Under the pieces are notes generated by a model, which worked only from the letters and a program-made list of their open reading frames with translations, did no database searches and was not told the DNA's origin. Both the position numbers and the translations under genes were made by a program. A stretch of 55,454 nucleotides of DNA from Cohnella xylanilytica (GTDB taxonomy: Bacteria; Bacillota; Bacilli; Paenibacillales; Paenibacillaceae): contig NZ_JACJVR010000072.1 of NCBI RefSeq assembly GCF_014212175.1, positions 1 to 55,454 of the forward strand, in the 5' to 3' direction. Below, one piece after another: positions 15,501 to 24,639 of this stretch; the stretch's first letter is position 1; every line of letters begins with the position of its first letter.

Positions 15501-17843
15501 ATGCTGTCAACGTTAAGAGCGGGATGGACGAGAGGGCTGGAGCGTTCCTCGGCCCGGCTGGGGCGGTTCTATCTGAAGAGCCTGATGATGATCTTCCTCG
15601 TCTCCGGCATCCCGGGACTCGTCACGGGTGCCCTCGTCTACGAGATCGCCGGGGGAAGGATGGAGAGCGAGCTGCTGCAGCAGCATTACAAGCAGATCGA
15701 ACAGCGGTCGCGCACGATCGACGACCAATTGGGCAATCTGGAGCTGCTGCTGTCGCATTGGGCGTTCGACAACAAGTTCGGGAGCGGGCTGTACGGCCTC
15801 GACTTCGTCCGGAGCTTCGAGACGACGAACGATCTGACGAAGACGCTGTTCGTGATGCAGGGCTCCAACGCGATGGTCAAGAAGGCGGAGCTGTACGTGA
15901 GCGGCGGCCGGAAGCCGGTTCTGTTCAATCCGGAATACAGCTCTCTCGGGGAGGAGGCTTCGTCCGAAGTTTACGAGCCGCTGCTTCGCGGACCGAGCGA
16001 GACGTTCTGGACGCAGTGGGCGTTCGATCCCGACCGGCCGCAGGACAAGGATCTCGCGCTCGTGCACCGGATTCCCGGCGGCAGCCTGCAGCCCTTCGGA
16101 GTTCTCGTGTTCCGGTTCAGCGGAGAGAAGTTCGCGAATCTGCTGCAGACGATGGCTCCGTACGACGGCGGGGAGACGCTGCTCATGAACCCGTCCGGCT
16201 CTCTTTATGTCTCCGCCAATGGAAGCGCTTCCGATTCCCCGTTCGTTCAGGCTCTGAGGGAGAAGGTCGAAGCGGCCGGCCAGCCGCAAGGCTCGTTCTT
16301 CCTCGAATGGAAGGGGATCACGTATACGGCGTCGTACGGCAGCTTGTCCCGCATCGCGGACGATTGGCTCTACGTGTCGGCGTCGCCGATCTCGAACATC
16401 ACGTCGCCGGTAGTCGTCATCTCCAAGGCGATCATCCTCGTCAGCCTGGCCGCGCTGGCCGTCGCCGCCGTGCTCGCCTGGCTCGCGTCCCGGAAGATCT
16501 ACTCTCCCGTCCGCAGGCTGGTGTCGCTGCTCGGCGCGCCGGACGAAGGGGGCGGCCGGCAGGACGAATTCGCGCTCATCGAGCGCAGGTGGCGCAACCT
16601 TCACGAAGTGAGCCTGGAGCTGAACACGAAGCTGGCGGAGCAGCTTCCGCAGATCAAAGAGAGCTTCCTGCACCAGCTGCTGCAAGGGTACTTGTACGCG
16701 TATTCGGAAGAGGACCTGCTGAGGCGGATGAAGCAGCTGAAGTGGGAGCTGGCCGAACGGCGGCTGATCGTCCTCTACGTTCAACTGATCGGGATCGGCG
16801 CCCAGGAGGGGCGGTTCCGGGAAGGGGACGAAGGGCTGGTCACGTTCGCGGCGGTCAACATGATCGGCGAGCTGGCCGGCCACCGCTTCGAGCAGAGCAG
16901 CACGGTCAACTTCCACGACTTGACCGCGGGTCTGCTCGTCGTCGTTCCGGACGGGGACGATTACAAATCCGCGCTGCAGGCGTTCGGAGAGGAGCTGACC
17001 CAGTCGGTCAACCGCATTCTGAACATGAGGGTCGCCGTCGCCGTCAGCCGTCCGGTCTCGCGCGTGTCCGACGTTCCGCACGCGTTCGAGCGGGCGAAGC
17101 AGGCAGTCAGCTACCGGAACTTCGCCGGAGACAACCAGATCATCGACATGGAGGAGATCTTCGCGGGAGGCGATCCGGAAGGGGAGCCGCGGTATCCGTT
17201 CACGCTGGAGCGGGAGCTCGTCCAGGCGCTGCGAACGGGTCAGGAGCAGGAGGCGGAGCAACTGCTGGAAGCGTTCCTTGCGGCGCTGGCCGGCGACGGC
17301 GCCAAGGAATGCGACGTGCAGCAAGGCATGCTTCTGCTCTTGGGCAACGTGCAGCACGCGATCCTCGTGTCCGGCATCCAGCCGAGCCGCCTGTTCCAGG
17401 GGGAGAACCTGTACGAACAGCTCTCCGGCATCCGGGAGCCGCGCCGAATGCTGGCGTGGTTCCGCAAGAAGGTGATCCGTCCGTTCCAGACGGAGCTCGC
17501 GAGCCGGTCCGACGCGCAGGTGAAGCGGATGATCGAGCAGGCGATGATCTACCTGCAGAACAACTATATGCGCGACATCTCGCTGGACAATTGCGCCGAG
17601 CACGCGGGCTGCAATCCGTTCTTCTTGAGCAAGGCGTTCAAGCAGGTCACCGGCAAGAACTTCATCGATTATCTGACCGAGCTGAGGACGGACAAGGCGA
17701 AGGAGCTGCTGAGGGAGACGGAGCTCAAGATCAACGACGTCGCCGAACGGGTCGGTTACCAGCACAGCTACTTCAATCGAATCTTCAAAAAAATGGAGGG
17801 CATGACGCCGACGCGCTACCGCGAGCTGAGCCGCGGGGGCTAA
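15501..17843 (+). CDS. Membrane-bound AraC-family regulator (YtdP/YesS-like)
   Basis: A 780-residue one-component regulator. The first membrane helix is near 28-50 (SLMMIFLVSGIPGLVTGALV), a large extracellular sensor region runs to about 300, and the second helix is near 308-330 (AIILVSLAALAVAAVLAWLA). A cytoplasmic linker is followed by an AraC/XylS double helix-turn-helix at about 672-777 (DISLDNCAEHAGCNPFFLSK and INDVAERVGYQHSYFNRIFK). Proteins of this architecture control Lpl-type sugar transporters and pectin genes in Bacillus and Paenibacillus. It is probably the activator for this locus and may read the motif at 9101-9160 and 11571-11590; that link is inferred. ATG follows GGTGAGAGG with short spacing. 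Confidence 0.9.
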   Translation: MLSTLRAGWTRGLERSSARLGRFYLKSLMMIFLVSGIPGLVTGALVYEIAGGRMESELLQQHYKQIEQRSRTIDDQLGNLELLLSHWAFDNKFGSGLYGLDFVRSFETTNDLTKTLFVMQGSNAMVKKAELYVSGGRKPVLFNPEYSSLGEEASSEVYEPLLRGPSETFWTQWAFDPDRPQDKDLALVHRIPGGSLQPFGVLVFRFSGEKFANLLQTMAPYDGGETLLMNPSGSLYVSANGSASDSPFVQALREKVEAAGQPQGSFFLEWKGITYTASYGSLSRIADDWLYVSASPISNITSPVVVISKAIILVSLAALAVAAVLAWLASRKIYSPVRRLVSLLGAPDEGGGRQDEFALIERRWRNLHEVSLELNTKLAEQLPQIKESFLHQLLQGYLYAYSEEDLLRRMKQLKWELAERRLIVLYVQLIGIGAQEGRFREGDEGLVTFAAVNMIGELAGHRFEQSSTVNFHDLTAGLLVVVPDGDDYKSALQAFGEELTQSVNRILNMRVAVAVSRPVSRVSDVPHAFERAKQAVSYRNFAGDNQIIDMEEIFAGGDPEGEPRYPFTLERELVQALRTGQEQEAEQLLEAFLAALAGDGAKECDVQQGMLLLLGNVQHAILVSGIQPSRLFQGENLYEQLSGIREPRRMLAWFRKKVIRPFQTELASRSDAQVKRMIEQAMIYLQNNYMRDISLDNCAEHAGCNPFFLSKAFKQVTGKNFIDYLTELRTDKAKELLRETELKINDVAERVGYQHSYFNRIFKKMEGMTPTRYRELSRGG

Positions 17844-17941
17844 GGCGTAGGGACCGAGCGGGCAAGCGCCGCCCGCAGAGGTCCGATTCGAAGCGGGAGA
17901 GAGACGGAGACGAATCCGAGCTTAAAGGAGAGGACGAACGC

Positions 17942-18757
17942 ATGAATCAAGTGTTGCTATGCTTCCCCGGGGGAAGGCACAAAGCGCTGACGCTAAGTTA
18001 CGACGACGGACGGAGCGCCGACCGGCGTCTGGTCGAGCTGTTCAACCGGCATGGTCTGCGAGGGACGTTCCATCTGAACTCCGGCTTGTTCGGTACCCCG
18101 GATCGCGTTCCGGAGGAAGAGGTTCGGACGCTGTACGCGGGACACGAGGTGTCGGCCCATACGCGGACCCATCCGACGATCGCCCGCAGTCCGAACGAGG
18201 CGATCGTGCATGAGATTATCGAGGACCGGCGGCAGCTGGAGCGGATCGTCGGCTATACGGTGCGCGGGATGTCGTATCCGAACGGCTCCTATGACCGCCG
18301 CATCCGTTCGATGCTGCCCGGCCTCGGCATCGAATACGCCCGGGTCGTGCCGAGCACGGGGCAGTTCGGCCTGCCGGACGATTGGCTGGAGTGGAAGCCG
18401 ACCTGCCATCACAACCACAACCTGATGGAGCTGGCCGAGACGTTCGCCGGGCTGCACAAGAAGCAATATTTGTACCTCATGTACGTCTGGGGGCACAGCT
18501 ACGAGTTCGACCAGGACGGCAACTGGGAGCGGATGGAGCGGTTCGGCGCCTTCATCGGCGGCCGAAGCGACATCTGGTACGCGACCAACATCGAGATCGT
18601 CGATTACGTCAAGGCGTACGAGAGGTTGAAGTTCGCCGCTTCCCTCGAGTTCGTCCACAACCCGTCGGCCACGAGCGTCTGGCTGAGCGTGAACGGGGAG
18701 ATCGTCGAGGTCGAGGGCGGGGAGACGAAGGCGTTGGGGACCGCAGTCGACCAATAA
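17942..18757 (+). CDS. Polysaccharide deacetylase (NodB/CE4 family)
   Basis: A 271-residue protein with a NodB-type deacetylase domain. The first motif is TLSYDDGRSADRR with the catalytic base and metal Asp at 21 and 22. The second is SAHTRTH, with metal ligands H73 and H77, and MSYPNGSYD is the usual third motif. No signal peptide is visible, so it should act in the cytoplasm. The last 50 residues (FVHNPSATSVWLSVNGEIVE) form a small beta domain. In this locus it may remove acetyl groups from imported rhamnogalacturonan fragments, alongside the SGNH esterase downstream; this is inferred from context. The start is supported by GGAGAGGACG. Confidence 0.85.
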   Translation: MNQVLLCFPGGRHKALTLSYDDGRSADRRLVELFNRHGLRGTFHLNSGLFGTPDRVPEEEVRTLYAGHEVSAHTRTHPTIARSPNEAIVHEIIEDRRQLERIVGYTVRGMSYPNGSYDRRIRSMLPGLGIEYARVVPSTGQFGLPDDWLEWKPTCHHNHNLMELAETFAGLHKKQYLYLMYVWGHSYEFDQDGNWERMERFGAFIGGRSDIWYATNIEIVDYVKAYERLKFAASLEFVHNPSATSVWLSVNGEIVEVEGGETKALGTAVDQ

Positions 18758-18793
18758 GAGGCTCATTCATTCGGGGCAAGGGGGGCTTATCGG

Positions 18794-20098
18794 GTGAAGC
18801 AATCGAAGAAGGAACCGTATTGCGCGGGGAGAATCGATCTGAGGGCCGCCGGTCCGCGCTGCCGCATGCTGCTCGGCGACCTGGACGGGGACGGCCGCAT
18901 GGAGATCGTGATGGTTCAGCCCGACAACCGGCAGGACGTCCGGCACATTCCCCATCAGACGCAATGCTTGACGGCGTTCGATCTGGAGGGACGCCTGCTC
19001 TGGCAGTTCGGCAGACCGGACCCCGGAGCCGGCGCGCCGGGCTCGGACTATCCGGCCCAGCTCGCGGACGTCGACGGGGACGGGCGGCTGGAGGCGCTGT
19101 GCGTGATGGACGGGCGGCTGTGGATGTTGGACGGCCGGACCGGGAAGCCGAAGCGGGCCGCGGAGCTCCCGGACCCGCAAGCGCACGATTGCCTCATCGT
19201 CGCCAAGCTGACGGGCGGCGATTACGCGGGAGACTTGATCTTGAAGGACCGCTATCGGACGCTGTGGGCGCTGGACCGGGAAGGGAACCTGCTCTGGAAG
19301 CACGAGGGCAACCCGGGCCACTTCCCGTGGACGTACGACTTCGACGGCGACGGGCTGGACGAGGTGATGGCGGGTTACGACCTGCTCGATCACGACGGCC
19401 GTCTCCTATGGAGCTGCCGCGACCTTGACGATCACGCGGACTGCATCTGGGTCGGGGACGTCAACGGGGACGGGGAGCCGGAGCTCGTCATCGGCGGCAG
19501 CGTCACGGTCATGTACGACGCGAGGGGCAACGAATTATGGCGCTACGAGGGCTCGGTCGAGTCGCAGCACATCGCGCTCGGCCGCTTCCGCCCCGAGCTG
19601 CCGGGGCTGCAGATCGCCGGGCTGGACCGGCTCGTCCGGGAGGACGACGGGATGGGACTGAAGGGCAAGGACGCACTGTTCCTGCTGGACGCCGAGGGAC
19701 GCGAGCTGTGGAAGGAGGATCGCCGGACGGACGGCTGGCTGACGATCGCGGAGACGCTTCAAGATTGGCAGAAGGGGGCTCCCGACTACATCCTGGCGTA
19801 CCGCCGCGGCGGCGGCGTCCTGCCCGCGCTGTACGACGGACGGATGGAGATCGTCGCGGAGTTTCCGCTCGACGGCTACGCCGCCCACGCCGACCTTTGC
19901 GGAAGCGGGACCGAACAAGTTATCATCTATACGGACGAGGAAGCGGCCATCTATTCCGGCGGGGAGATCGACCTGCGAGAGTCCCAAGCTGCCGGACCGC
20001 TTCCGCAGCCGAAGCGGCTGTCCAGTTCGACGCTGTATCCGGGCGGGGAGATTCCGCCGCGCGTGCCGGATGGGCGGACGGCGGACGAGAAGCGATAG
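18794..20098 (+). CDS. FG-GAP/VCBS-repeat beta-propeller protein of the rhamnogalacturonan locus
   Basis: A 434-residue protein that appears to be a complete beta-propeller. Calcium-type loops recur as DLDGDGRMEI, DVDGDGRLEA, DFDGDGLDEV and DVNGDGEPEL, each followed by a strand such as LLWQFG, LLWKHEG or ELWRYEG. This resembles the propeller of PL11 rhamnogalacturonan lyases without the N-terminal sandwich. No signal peptide is present. A GTG start is used, behind AAGGGGGGC at 18779-18787. It may be a distant intracellular lyase or an oligosaccharide-binding protein; I cannot assign a reaction. Confidence 0.8.
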   Translation: MKQSKKEPYCAGRIDLRAAGPRCRMLLGDLDGDGRMEIVMVQPDNRQDVRHIPHQTQCLTAFDLEGRLLWQFGRPDPGAGAPGSDYPAQLADVDGDGRLEALCVMDGRLWMLDGRTGKPKRAAELPDPQAHDCLIVAKLTGGDYAGDLILKDRYRTLWALDREGNLLWKHEGNPGHFPWTYDFDGDGLDEVMAGYDLLDHDGRLLWSCRDLDDHADCIWVGDVNGDGEPELVIGGSVTVMYDARGNELWRYEGSVESQHIALGRFRPELPGLQIAGLDRLVREDDGMGLKGKDALFLLDAEGRELWKEDRRTDGWLTIAETLQDWQKGAPDYILAYRRGGGVLPALYDGRMEIVAEFPLDGYAAHADLCGSGTEQVIIYTDEEAAIYSGGEIDLRESQAAGPLPQPKRLSSSTLYPGGEIPPRVPDGRTADEKR

Positions 20099-20119
20099 TT
20101 ACAGGAGGAGATCGGGAAC

Positions 20120-21229
20120 ATGGAACCGCGGTATCGATTCGACTTCGGGACGGGAGACCCGGTGGAGGGCTATACGAAGGTAGGGCCGGACGCGGCGTAC
20201 GACGGCGCGGCCGCCGGCTACGGGTTTACCCGCACGGAGCGGGTGAACGCCAAGGACCGGGGAGAACCGGGACCCTTGCGAAGGGACTTCTGCATTCCGC
20301 TGGACACGGCGTTCGTCGTGGACGTGCCGGACGGCACGTACCGGATCGCGGCGCTGATCGGGGACGAGATCGCCCCGACGGAGACGACGATCCGGGTCGG
20401 CCAAGGGCGGCTCGTCGTGCACAAGCAGCGGACGGCGCCGGGGCATTACGCGCGCGTCGTCTTCGCGGCACGGGTTGCGGGCGGCTCCCTCAAGCTGACG
20501 TTCGGCGGCTTGACGCCGCGGATCAACGCGCTGGAGATCGATCCGTCGCCGGACGCTTGCACGATTTTCCTGGCGGGAGACTCGACGGTGACCGACCAGC
20601 CGGACGACGGCTACCCGTACGCCGGCTGGGGCCAGATGCTTCCGATGTTCGTGAAGCCGGACGCGGCGGTGGCGAACTACGCGCTGTCCGGCCGCAGCTC
20701 CAAGAGCTTCATCGGCGAAGGCGCGCTCGATCGGATCTGGCAGGCGATCAAGCCGAACGACTACCTGCTCGTCCAGTTCGGCCACAACGACCAGAAGCCG
20801 GACGCCGAGAGGCGCACGGAGCCCTTCACCACGTACAAGGAGACGCTGAAGCTCTACATCGACGGCGCCCGCGAGCGGGGGGCGATCCCGATTCTGGTCA
20901 CGAGCGTGCAACGCAGGTTCTTCGAAGCGGACGGGACGCTGAGCGACACGCACGGAGAGTACCTGGTCGCGATGCGGGAGCTGGCCGCCGAGGAGAACGT
21001 TCCTCTCGTCGATCTGGTGGCCCGCAGCAAGGAGCTGTTCGAGCGGCTCGGGCCGGAGAAGACGAAGGACTTGTTCATGTGGCTAGCGCCTGGCGAATTC
21101 GCCAACTTCCCGGATGGCGCGCAGGACAACACGCACTTCCAGCAGCAGGGCGGCATCGAGGTCGCGCGGCTGGTGTACGAAGAGCTGAAGCGGCTGCAGC
21201 TTCAGCCCCTGACGTTATTTTTGAGATAA
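20120..21229 (+). CDS. Rhamnogalacturonan acetylesterase (SGNH, YesT-like)
   Basis: A 369-residue protein. The N-terminal 145 residues form a beta-rich accessory domain (RYRFDFGTGDPVEGY). The SGNH hydrolase domain follows: catalytic S155 in AGDSTVTDQ, the Gly block GRSSKSF, the Asn block QFGHNDQK, and the C-terminal DNTHFQQQG holding the Asp-His pair. The order and spacing fit the YesT/RGAE family, which removes acetyl groups from rhamnogalacturonan I. No signal peptide is seen, implying action on imported fragments. It starts 21 bases after the propeller gene behind AGGAGG, and a terminator follows. Confidence 0.9.
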   Translation: MEPRYRFDFGTGDPVEGYTKVGPDAAYDGAAAGYGFTRTERVNAKDRGEPGPLRRDFCIPLDTAFVVDVPDGTYRIAALIGDEIAPTETTIRVGQGRLVVHKQRTAPGHYARVVFAARVAGGSLKLTFGGLTPRINALEIDPSPDACTIFLAGDSTVTDQPDDGYPYAGWGQMLPMFVKPDAAVANYALSGRSSKSFIGEGALDRIWQAIKPNDYLLVQFGHNDQKPDAERRTEPFTTYKETLKLYIDGARERGAIPILVTSVQRRFFEADGTLSDTHGEYLVAMRELAAEENVPLVDLVARSKELFERLGPEKTKDLFMWLAPGEFANFPDGAQDNTHFQQQGGIEVARLVYEELKRLQLQPLTLFLR

Positions 21230-21246
21230 ACGATACTGGACGAACG

Positions 21247-21280
21247 AAAAGCCGGAGCCCCTAAGGGACTCCGGTTTCTT
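21247..21280. terminator. Bidirectional terminator
   Basis: CCGGAG (21252-21257) pairs with CTCCGG (21269-21274), and CCC pairs with GGG around a TAA loop. AAAA on the left and TTTCTT on the right give T-rich tails on both strands. It separates the convergent acetylesterase and NlpC/P60 genes. Confidence 0.8.
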
Positions 21281-21315
21281 CTATATTATATGGCGATTAT
21301 ATGGCGCGATTGCGC

Positions 21316-22038
21316 CTATACGACGCTGCCTCCGAACAGGAACCGGTATTCCCATGCCGTGCCTTCGATCGAGTCGACGCGTACGCCGCCGCTCTTGACG
21401 GAATACGTCTGGAGAACCTTGCCGTCGCCCAAGTACAGGCCGACGTGGGTAATGCGGGCCGTCGACTTGTCGACGCCGGCGTAATCCGCTTCCTTGGAGC
21501 CTTTGTAAGACATGAAGAAGATGAGGTCGCCGCGCTTCAGCTGATGCCAGTCGGTCTTCGCTTGGCCGCGCTGCTTGACGTAGTCGCCTTGCTGGCGAGA
21601 GTCGGACGGGAGATCGACCCCAAGCGTCTCCTGGAAGATCCACTTGGTGAAGTCGGAGCAATCGAACGTCTTGCTGGTGCTGCGGTCGGAGCCGAATTCG
21701 TAGGGCGTGCCCAGATACTTCATGCCGTCGGCGATCACCTTCTCGATGTCGTTCGAGGCCGTCTGGCTCGGGTCCGAAGCGTCGCTCGAATCCGCCGCCC
21801 CGGCTCCGTCTGCGTTCTGTTCCTGGCCGCCGCCGCCGTTCCAATCGCTTGCGAAGCCGCCGTCGTCCGTCTGTCCGTTATCGAACGATGTTCCGTCGTT
21901 TTTATTATAGGAAGCCTTGAAGCCGGATTTGCCCTTGGGGGTCGAGAGGGACGCCGCGGAAGCCGTCGTCGAATGGGCGCCGAAGAGACCGGTCGCCACC
22001 GCGCATACGAGCGCGAGCCATGCGATTTGTTTTCTCAT
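21316..22038 (-). CDS. Secreted NlpC/P60 cell-wall hydrolase
   Basis: A 240-residue secreted protein. The signal peptide is residues 1 to about 29 (ending ASAAS), then comes a low-complexity Gly/Asp/Ser-rich linker to about 95 and a C-terminal NlpC/P60 peptidase domain. The catalytic Cys is C127 in TFDCSDFTKW and the His is H198 in ITHVGLYLGDG. Such enzymes cut D-Glu-diaminopimelate bonds in peptidoglycan stem peptides. No LysM or SH3 domain is attached. ATG follows AGGAGGTG. A small hairpin lies directly upstream of the ribosome binding site (22056-22077). Confidence 0.93.
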   Translation of the reverse strand: MRKQIAWLALVCAVATGLFGAHSTTASAASLSTPKGKSGFKASYNKNDGTSFDNGQTDDGGFASDWNGGGGQEQNADGAGAADSSDASDPSQTASNDIEKVIADGMKYLGTPYEFGSDRSTSKTFDCSDFTKWIFQETLGVDLPSDSRQQGDYVKQRGQAKTDWHQLKRGDLIFFMSYKGSKEADYAGVDKSTARITHVGLYLGDGKVLQTYSVKSGGVRVDSIEGTAWEYRFLFGGSVV

Positions 22039-22055
22039 GCGTCATGCACCTCCTA

Positions 22056-22077
22056 TTAGCGTGTACAACTACGCTAA
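22056..22077 (-). other. Hairpin just upstream of the NlpC/P60 ribosome binding site
   Basis: TTAGCGT and ACGCTAA form a perfect 7-bp stem with an 8-base loop. On the coding strand it ends three bases before AGGAGGTG. It could be a 5' stabiliser or an operator; no T-run follows. Confidence 0.5.
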
Positions 22078-22224
22078 CATAGGCACAGGAGGGCATGTAA
22101 CCCTCAATTGTTGCCATTGACGCCCGAAGTCTTGCGTCCCAAGGGCCGTGGGACCGTCCCGACCCTCGACCCCAGTCTAGGATCAAAAACGTCCGCGAGT
22201 CCGTTATGCCCAAATGCCGTTCCG

Positions 22225-22237
22225 TTTACAATGTAAA
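22225..22237. promoter_or_regulatory. Palindrome upstream of the envelope-stress operon
   Basis: TTTACA-A-TGTAAA is a perfect 13-bp palindrome about 75 bases before the LiaI-like gene, in the region where its promoter must lie. It may be an operator. I do not see a clear -35/-10 pair. Confidence 0.35.
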
Positions 22238-22311
22238 TGTGAGGTCAAGAGAAACGGTTAACGAAGCGAGGCGCTTCGGACGCCGGACACAAGGAAAGAG
22301 GTGAGGAACCA

Positions 22312-22608
22312 TTGAAAAAAGGAAACGGATTGGCCGTTATACTCATCGTCATCGGCATCCTGCTGCTCTTCGGTAAATTGGGCAACCTGTTCGGCTTCAT
22401 CATCTCGCTGCTAATCCCGGTGCTTATTATCGGATTGGGCGTGATGGCTTGGCGCCGGGACAACCGAATCGTGGGCGGCATCCTCGCCGTCATCGGCGGG
22501 TTCATGCTGCTGGGCAAACTATCCGCGGTTATCTTCTGGATCGCCGTGATCGGCTTGATCGTATTCGGAATCTCGATGCTGGGCAGGAAGCCCGCGGGTC
22601 GGCCGTAA
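22312..22608 (+). CDS. LiaI/LiaF-TM-like small membrane protein
   Basis: A 98-residue protein made of four closely spaced hydrophobic stretches (AVILIVIGILLLFGKL, IISLLIPVLIIGLGVMAW, IVGGILAVIGGFMLLGKL, VIFWIAVIGLIVFGISML). It resembles LiaI and the membrane part of LiaF. LiaI anchors the PspA-type protein LiaH at the membrane in Bacillus, and a PspA gene follows here at 24 bases, so the same role is likely. It uses a TTG start behind AAAGAGGTGAGG. Confidence 0.82.
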   Translation: MKKGNGLAVILIVIGILLLFGKLGNLFGFIISLLIPVLIIGLGVMAWRRDNRIVGGILAVIGGFMLLGKLSAVIFWIAVIGLIVFGISMLGRKPAGRP

Positions 22609-22632
22609 AAGCCGGGATAAGGAGGATTAGGA

Positions 22633-23301
22633 ATGAGCGTCATCAAACGGGTACGAGACATGACAGTGGCTACTTTAAACGACCGGTTGGAGAAGACCGA
22701 AGATCCTGTTCGCTTGATCGATCAGTTCTTATGGTCGACCCACCAGGAGATCATCCAGAGCGAGCAGCTTCACAGGCAGTATTCGGCGCATACCGATAGC
22801 CTGTATCGGCAATGGAAGGAAGCCGAGCAGTGGAGGGATCGGCGCGAGCAGCAAGCGATGACGGCTCTCAAGGCCGGAGAAGAATCCGCAGCCAAGCTGG
22901 CTCTTCAAGATAAAATGGCGCACGAGGAGAAAGCGGCGCGTTATCAAGGGCTGTACGAGCAGAGCCGCAGCGAGCTGAACGAGCTGGAGCAGCTGCTCCA
23001 GGAGCTCCGCGACGAATATCGGGCCGTCTACGACCGCAGGCAGTTCTACGTCGCCCGGATGGAGTCGCTCCGGCTCCAGCAGAGGCTGAACGCCCGGTTC
23101 GGTCCGAGCGCCGACAGCAATCCGTCGACGATGTTCCGCAGGCTGGACGACCGGCTGACGGACATGGAGCTGGAGACGAAGAGCCTTCGCGACTTGCGGA
23201 GGATGGGTCAGGAGTTCGCCTACCAAGCGGGCAGCGTCATCCATGAAGCCATCGAGAAAGAGTTGCAGCAATTGAAGCGCAAACTGCAGCAAGGAGGTTA
23301 A
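22633..23301 (+). CDS. PspA/IM30 (LiaH-like) protein, first copy
   Basis: A 222-residue protein of the PspA/IM30/LiaH family, which forms membrane-protecting oligomers under envelope stress. It begins with the amphipathic helix MSVIKRVRDMTVATLNDRLE, followed by long coiled-coil helices (DEYRAVYDRRQFYVARMESL) to the end. It is more divergent than the second copy (the central AKLALQDKMAHEEKAARYQ keeps the family pattern). It lies between the LiaI-like and PspC genes, behind AAGGAGGATTAGGA. Confidence 0.88.
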   Translation: MSVIKRVRDMTVATLNDRLEKTEDPVRLIDQFLWSTHQEIIQSEQLHRQYSAHTDSLYRQWKEAEQWRDRREQQAMTALKAGEESAAKLALQDKMAHEEKAARYQGLYEQSRSELNELEQLLQELRDEYRAVYDRRQFYVARMESLRLQQRLNARFGPSADSNPSTMFRRLDDRLTDMELETKSLRDLRRMGQEFAYQAGSVIHEAIEKELQQLKRKLQQGG

Positions 23302-23303
23302 CC

Positions 23304-23828
23304 ATGCGCAAACTTTATCGTTCGTCCCGAGACAGCAAAATATTCGGGGTGTGCGGAGGGCTGGCGGAGTACCTGGGCGTCGACGCGACGCTGCTTCGGA
23401 TTCTGCTGATCGTCGTGGCGGTGTTCTCGGCCGGCTCCATCGTGCTCGTCTACATCCTCGCCGGGTTCATCATCCCGCGGGAGCCGCAATTCGGCGGCCC
23501 GTTCGGATCGGGGCCCTACGCGGATCCGACGCCGCCCCGCGGCGGCCGTTGGAACGGCGGCTATAGCGGCTGGAATCCGCCGCACCAAGCGCCGAACGCG
23601 GCGCCGGGCTGGACGCCGGGCACGCCGTGGCCGGGGCCGGGTCCTTCCGCCGCGTCGGCGGCGCCGGGAACGGCAAGACCGGGAGCGGCTCCCGCCGCGG
23701 GAACGGCGACGACGGCTCCCGAGCTGGACGCCATGATGGAAGATATCGAGAAGAAGGCTCTGAAGCGCGAGATTGAAGAACTGAAAGCCAGAATTACTAA
23801 ATTCGAACAACAATCGAAAGGGGAATAA
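23304..23828 (+). CDS. PspC-domain membrane protein
   Basis: A 174-residue protein. The N-terminal 65 residues are a PspC domain ([20 protein letters not shown], then the helix [20 protein letters not shown]). A Pro/Gly/Ala-rich linker follows (about 65-135), then a charged coiled-coil tail ([20 protein letters not shown]). The tail could interact with the PspA coiled coils encoded on both sides. It starts two bases after the first pspA gene, behind AAGGAGG, so it is translated from the same message. Confidence 0.9.
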   Translation: MRKLYRSSRDSKIFGVCGGLAEYLGVDATLLRILLIVVAVFSAGSIVLVYILAGFIIPREPQFGGPFGSGPYADPTPPRGGRWNGGYSGWNPPHQAPNAAPGWTPGTPWPGPGPSAASAAPGTARPGAAPAAGTATTAPELDAMMEDIEKKALKREIEELKARITKFEQQSKGE

Positions 23829-23833
23829 CGACC

Positions 23834-24517
23834 ATGGGAGTATTTCAACGCGTAAAAGATATGACGAAGGCTTCGATTCACGATCTGCTGGATAAGCTGG
23901 AGGACCCGATCGTCATGCTGAACCAATATCTCCGCGATATGGAGACGGAGATTCACGAAGCGGAAGTGACGGTCGCGAAGCAGATGGCTTCCGAGCGCCG
24001 CCTGAAGCAGCGGCTGGACGAAGCGGTGCGCATCGGCGTCGAACGCGAATCCCAAGCGGAGCAAGCTCTCCGCGGCGGCAACGAAGCCGTTGCCCGCAAG
24101 CTGCTGGAAGAGAAGGTTTACTACGATCAGCAAGCCGCCGACCTGCTCGGCCTGCATGAGCAAGCCAGCGCGCAAGTCGGCGAGCTGACGGCTCAACTGC
24201 ACGAGATGAAGGAAGAATACTACAAGCTCCGCAACAAGCGCAACGAGCTGTCGGCCCGCGCCCAGATGGCGAAGGCCCGCAAGCAAATGGCTCAAGTGAG
24301 CTCCCTGCACACGATCGAGAGCGGCAACGCGTCCCGCGGATTCCACCGCATGGAAGAGAAGATCATGCAGCTCGAAGCCGAAGCCGACGTCGCCCGCCTG
24401 CCCGGCTCGCCGTTCCGCTCGATCGCCGCTCCGGTGGACGCCGAGAAGTCGTTCCGCGTCGAGCAAGAGCTCGCGGCCCTGAAGAATCGCCTGCAGCCTC
24501 CGGCCGCTACGGAGTAA
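23834..24517 (+). CDS. pspA: PspA/IM30 protein, second copy
   Basis: A 227-residue PspA/IM30 protein: N-terminal amphipathic helix [20 protein letters not shown], then [18 protein letters not shown], the most conserved family segment, and long coiled-coil helices. It is a paralogue of the gene at 22633 but closer to the family consensus. It starts five bases after the pspC stop with AAAGGGGAAT in front. A strong hairpin follows at 24527-24560. Confidence 0.93.
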   Translation: MGVFQRVKDMTKASIHDLLDKLEDPIVMLNQYLRDMETEIHEAEVTVAKQMASERRLKQRLDEAVRIGVERESQAEQALRGGNEAVARKLLEEKVYYDQQAADLLGLHEQASAQVGELTAQLHEMKEEYYKLRNKRNELSARAQMAKARKQMAQVSSLHTIESGNASRGFHRMEEKIMQLEAEADVARLPGSPFRSIAAPVDAEKSFRVEQELAALKNRLQPPAATE

Positions 24518-24526
24518 TCCGGATCG

Positions 24527-24560
24527 CCGCAAGCTTCCGGACATAGTCGGAAGCTTGCGG
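24527..24560 (+). terminator. Hairpin after the second pspA gene
   Basis: CCGCAAGCTTCCG (24527-24539) and CGGAAGCTTGCGG (24548-24560) form a perfect 13-bp stem. No T-run follows, so termination may be partial. It divides the psp genes from liaFSR. Confidence 0.65.
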
Positions 24561-24591
24561 CTCCTGCGAAGCGGGAGAGACGAGAGGGACG

Positions 24592-24620
24592 TTCCCGACA
24601 GAGGGAAGTTATGGTATGCT
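24592..24620 (+). promoter_or_regulatory. Possible liaFSR promoter
   Basis: TTCCCG at 24592-24597 and TATGCT at 24615-24620 have a 17-bp spacer. The -10 is fair and the -35 weak. The position, just upstream of the hairpin at 24640-24672 and liaF, makes it plausible. Confidence 0.35.
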
Positions 24621-24639
24621 AATCAAGATGCGTTCAGGC

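Noticed and set aside
15513..17765. 750-codon open frame antisense to the AraC regulator
   Set aside because: Shadow frame with no recognisable domains; the forward gene has membrane helices and a clear AraC domain.
15524..17941. Very long forward frame upstream of and continuous with the deacetylase
   Set aside because: The part before 17942 is a shifted shadow of the AraC regulator. The deacetylase has its own ATG and ribosome binding site.
22039..22240. Possible c-di-AMP (ydaO-type) riboswitch before the NlpC/P60 gene
   Set aside because: I looked for it because cell-wall hydrolases often carry one, but the conserved core segments are not present.
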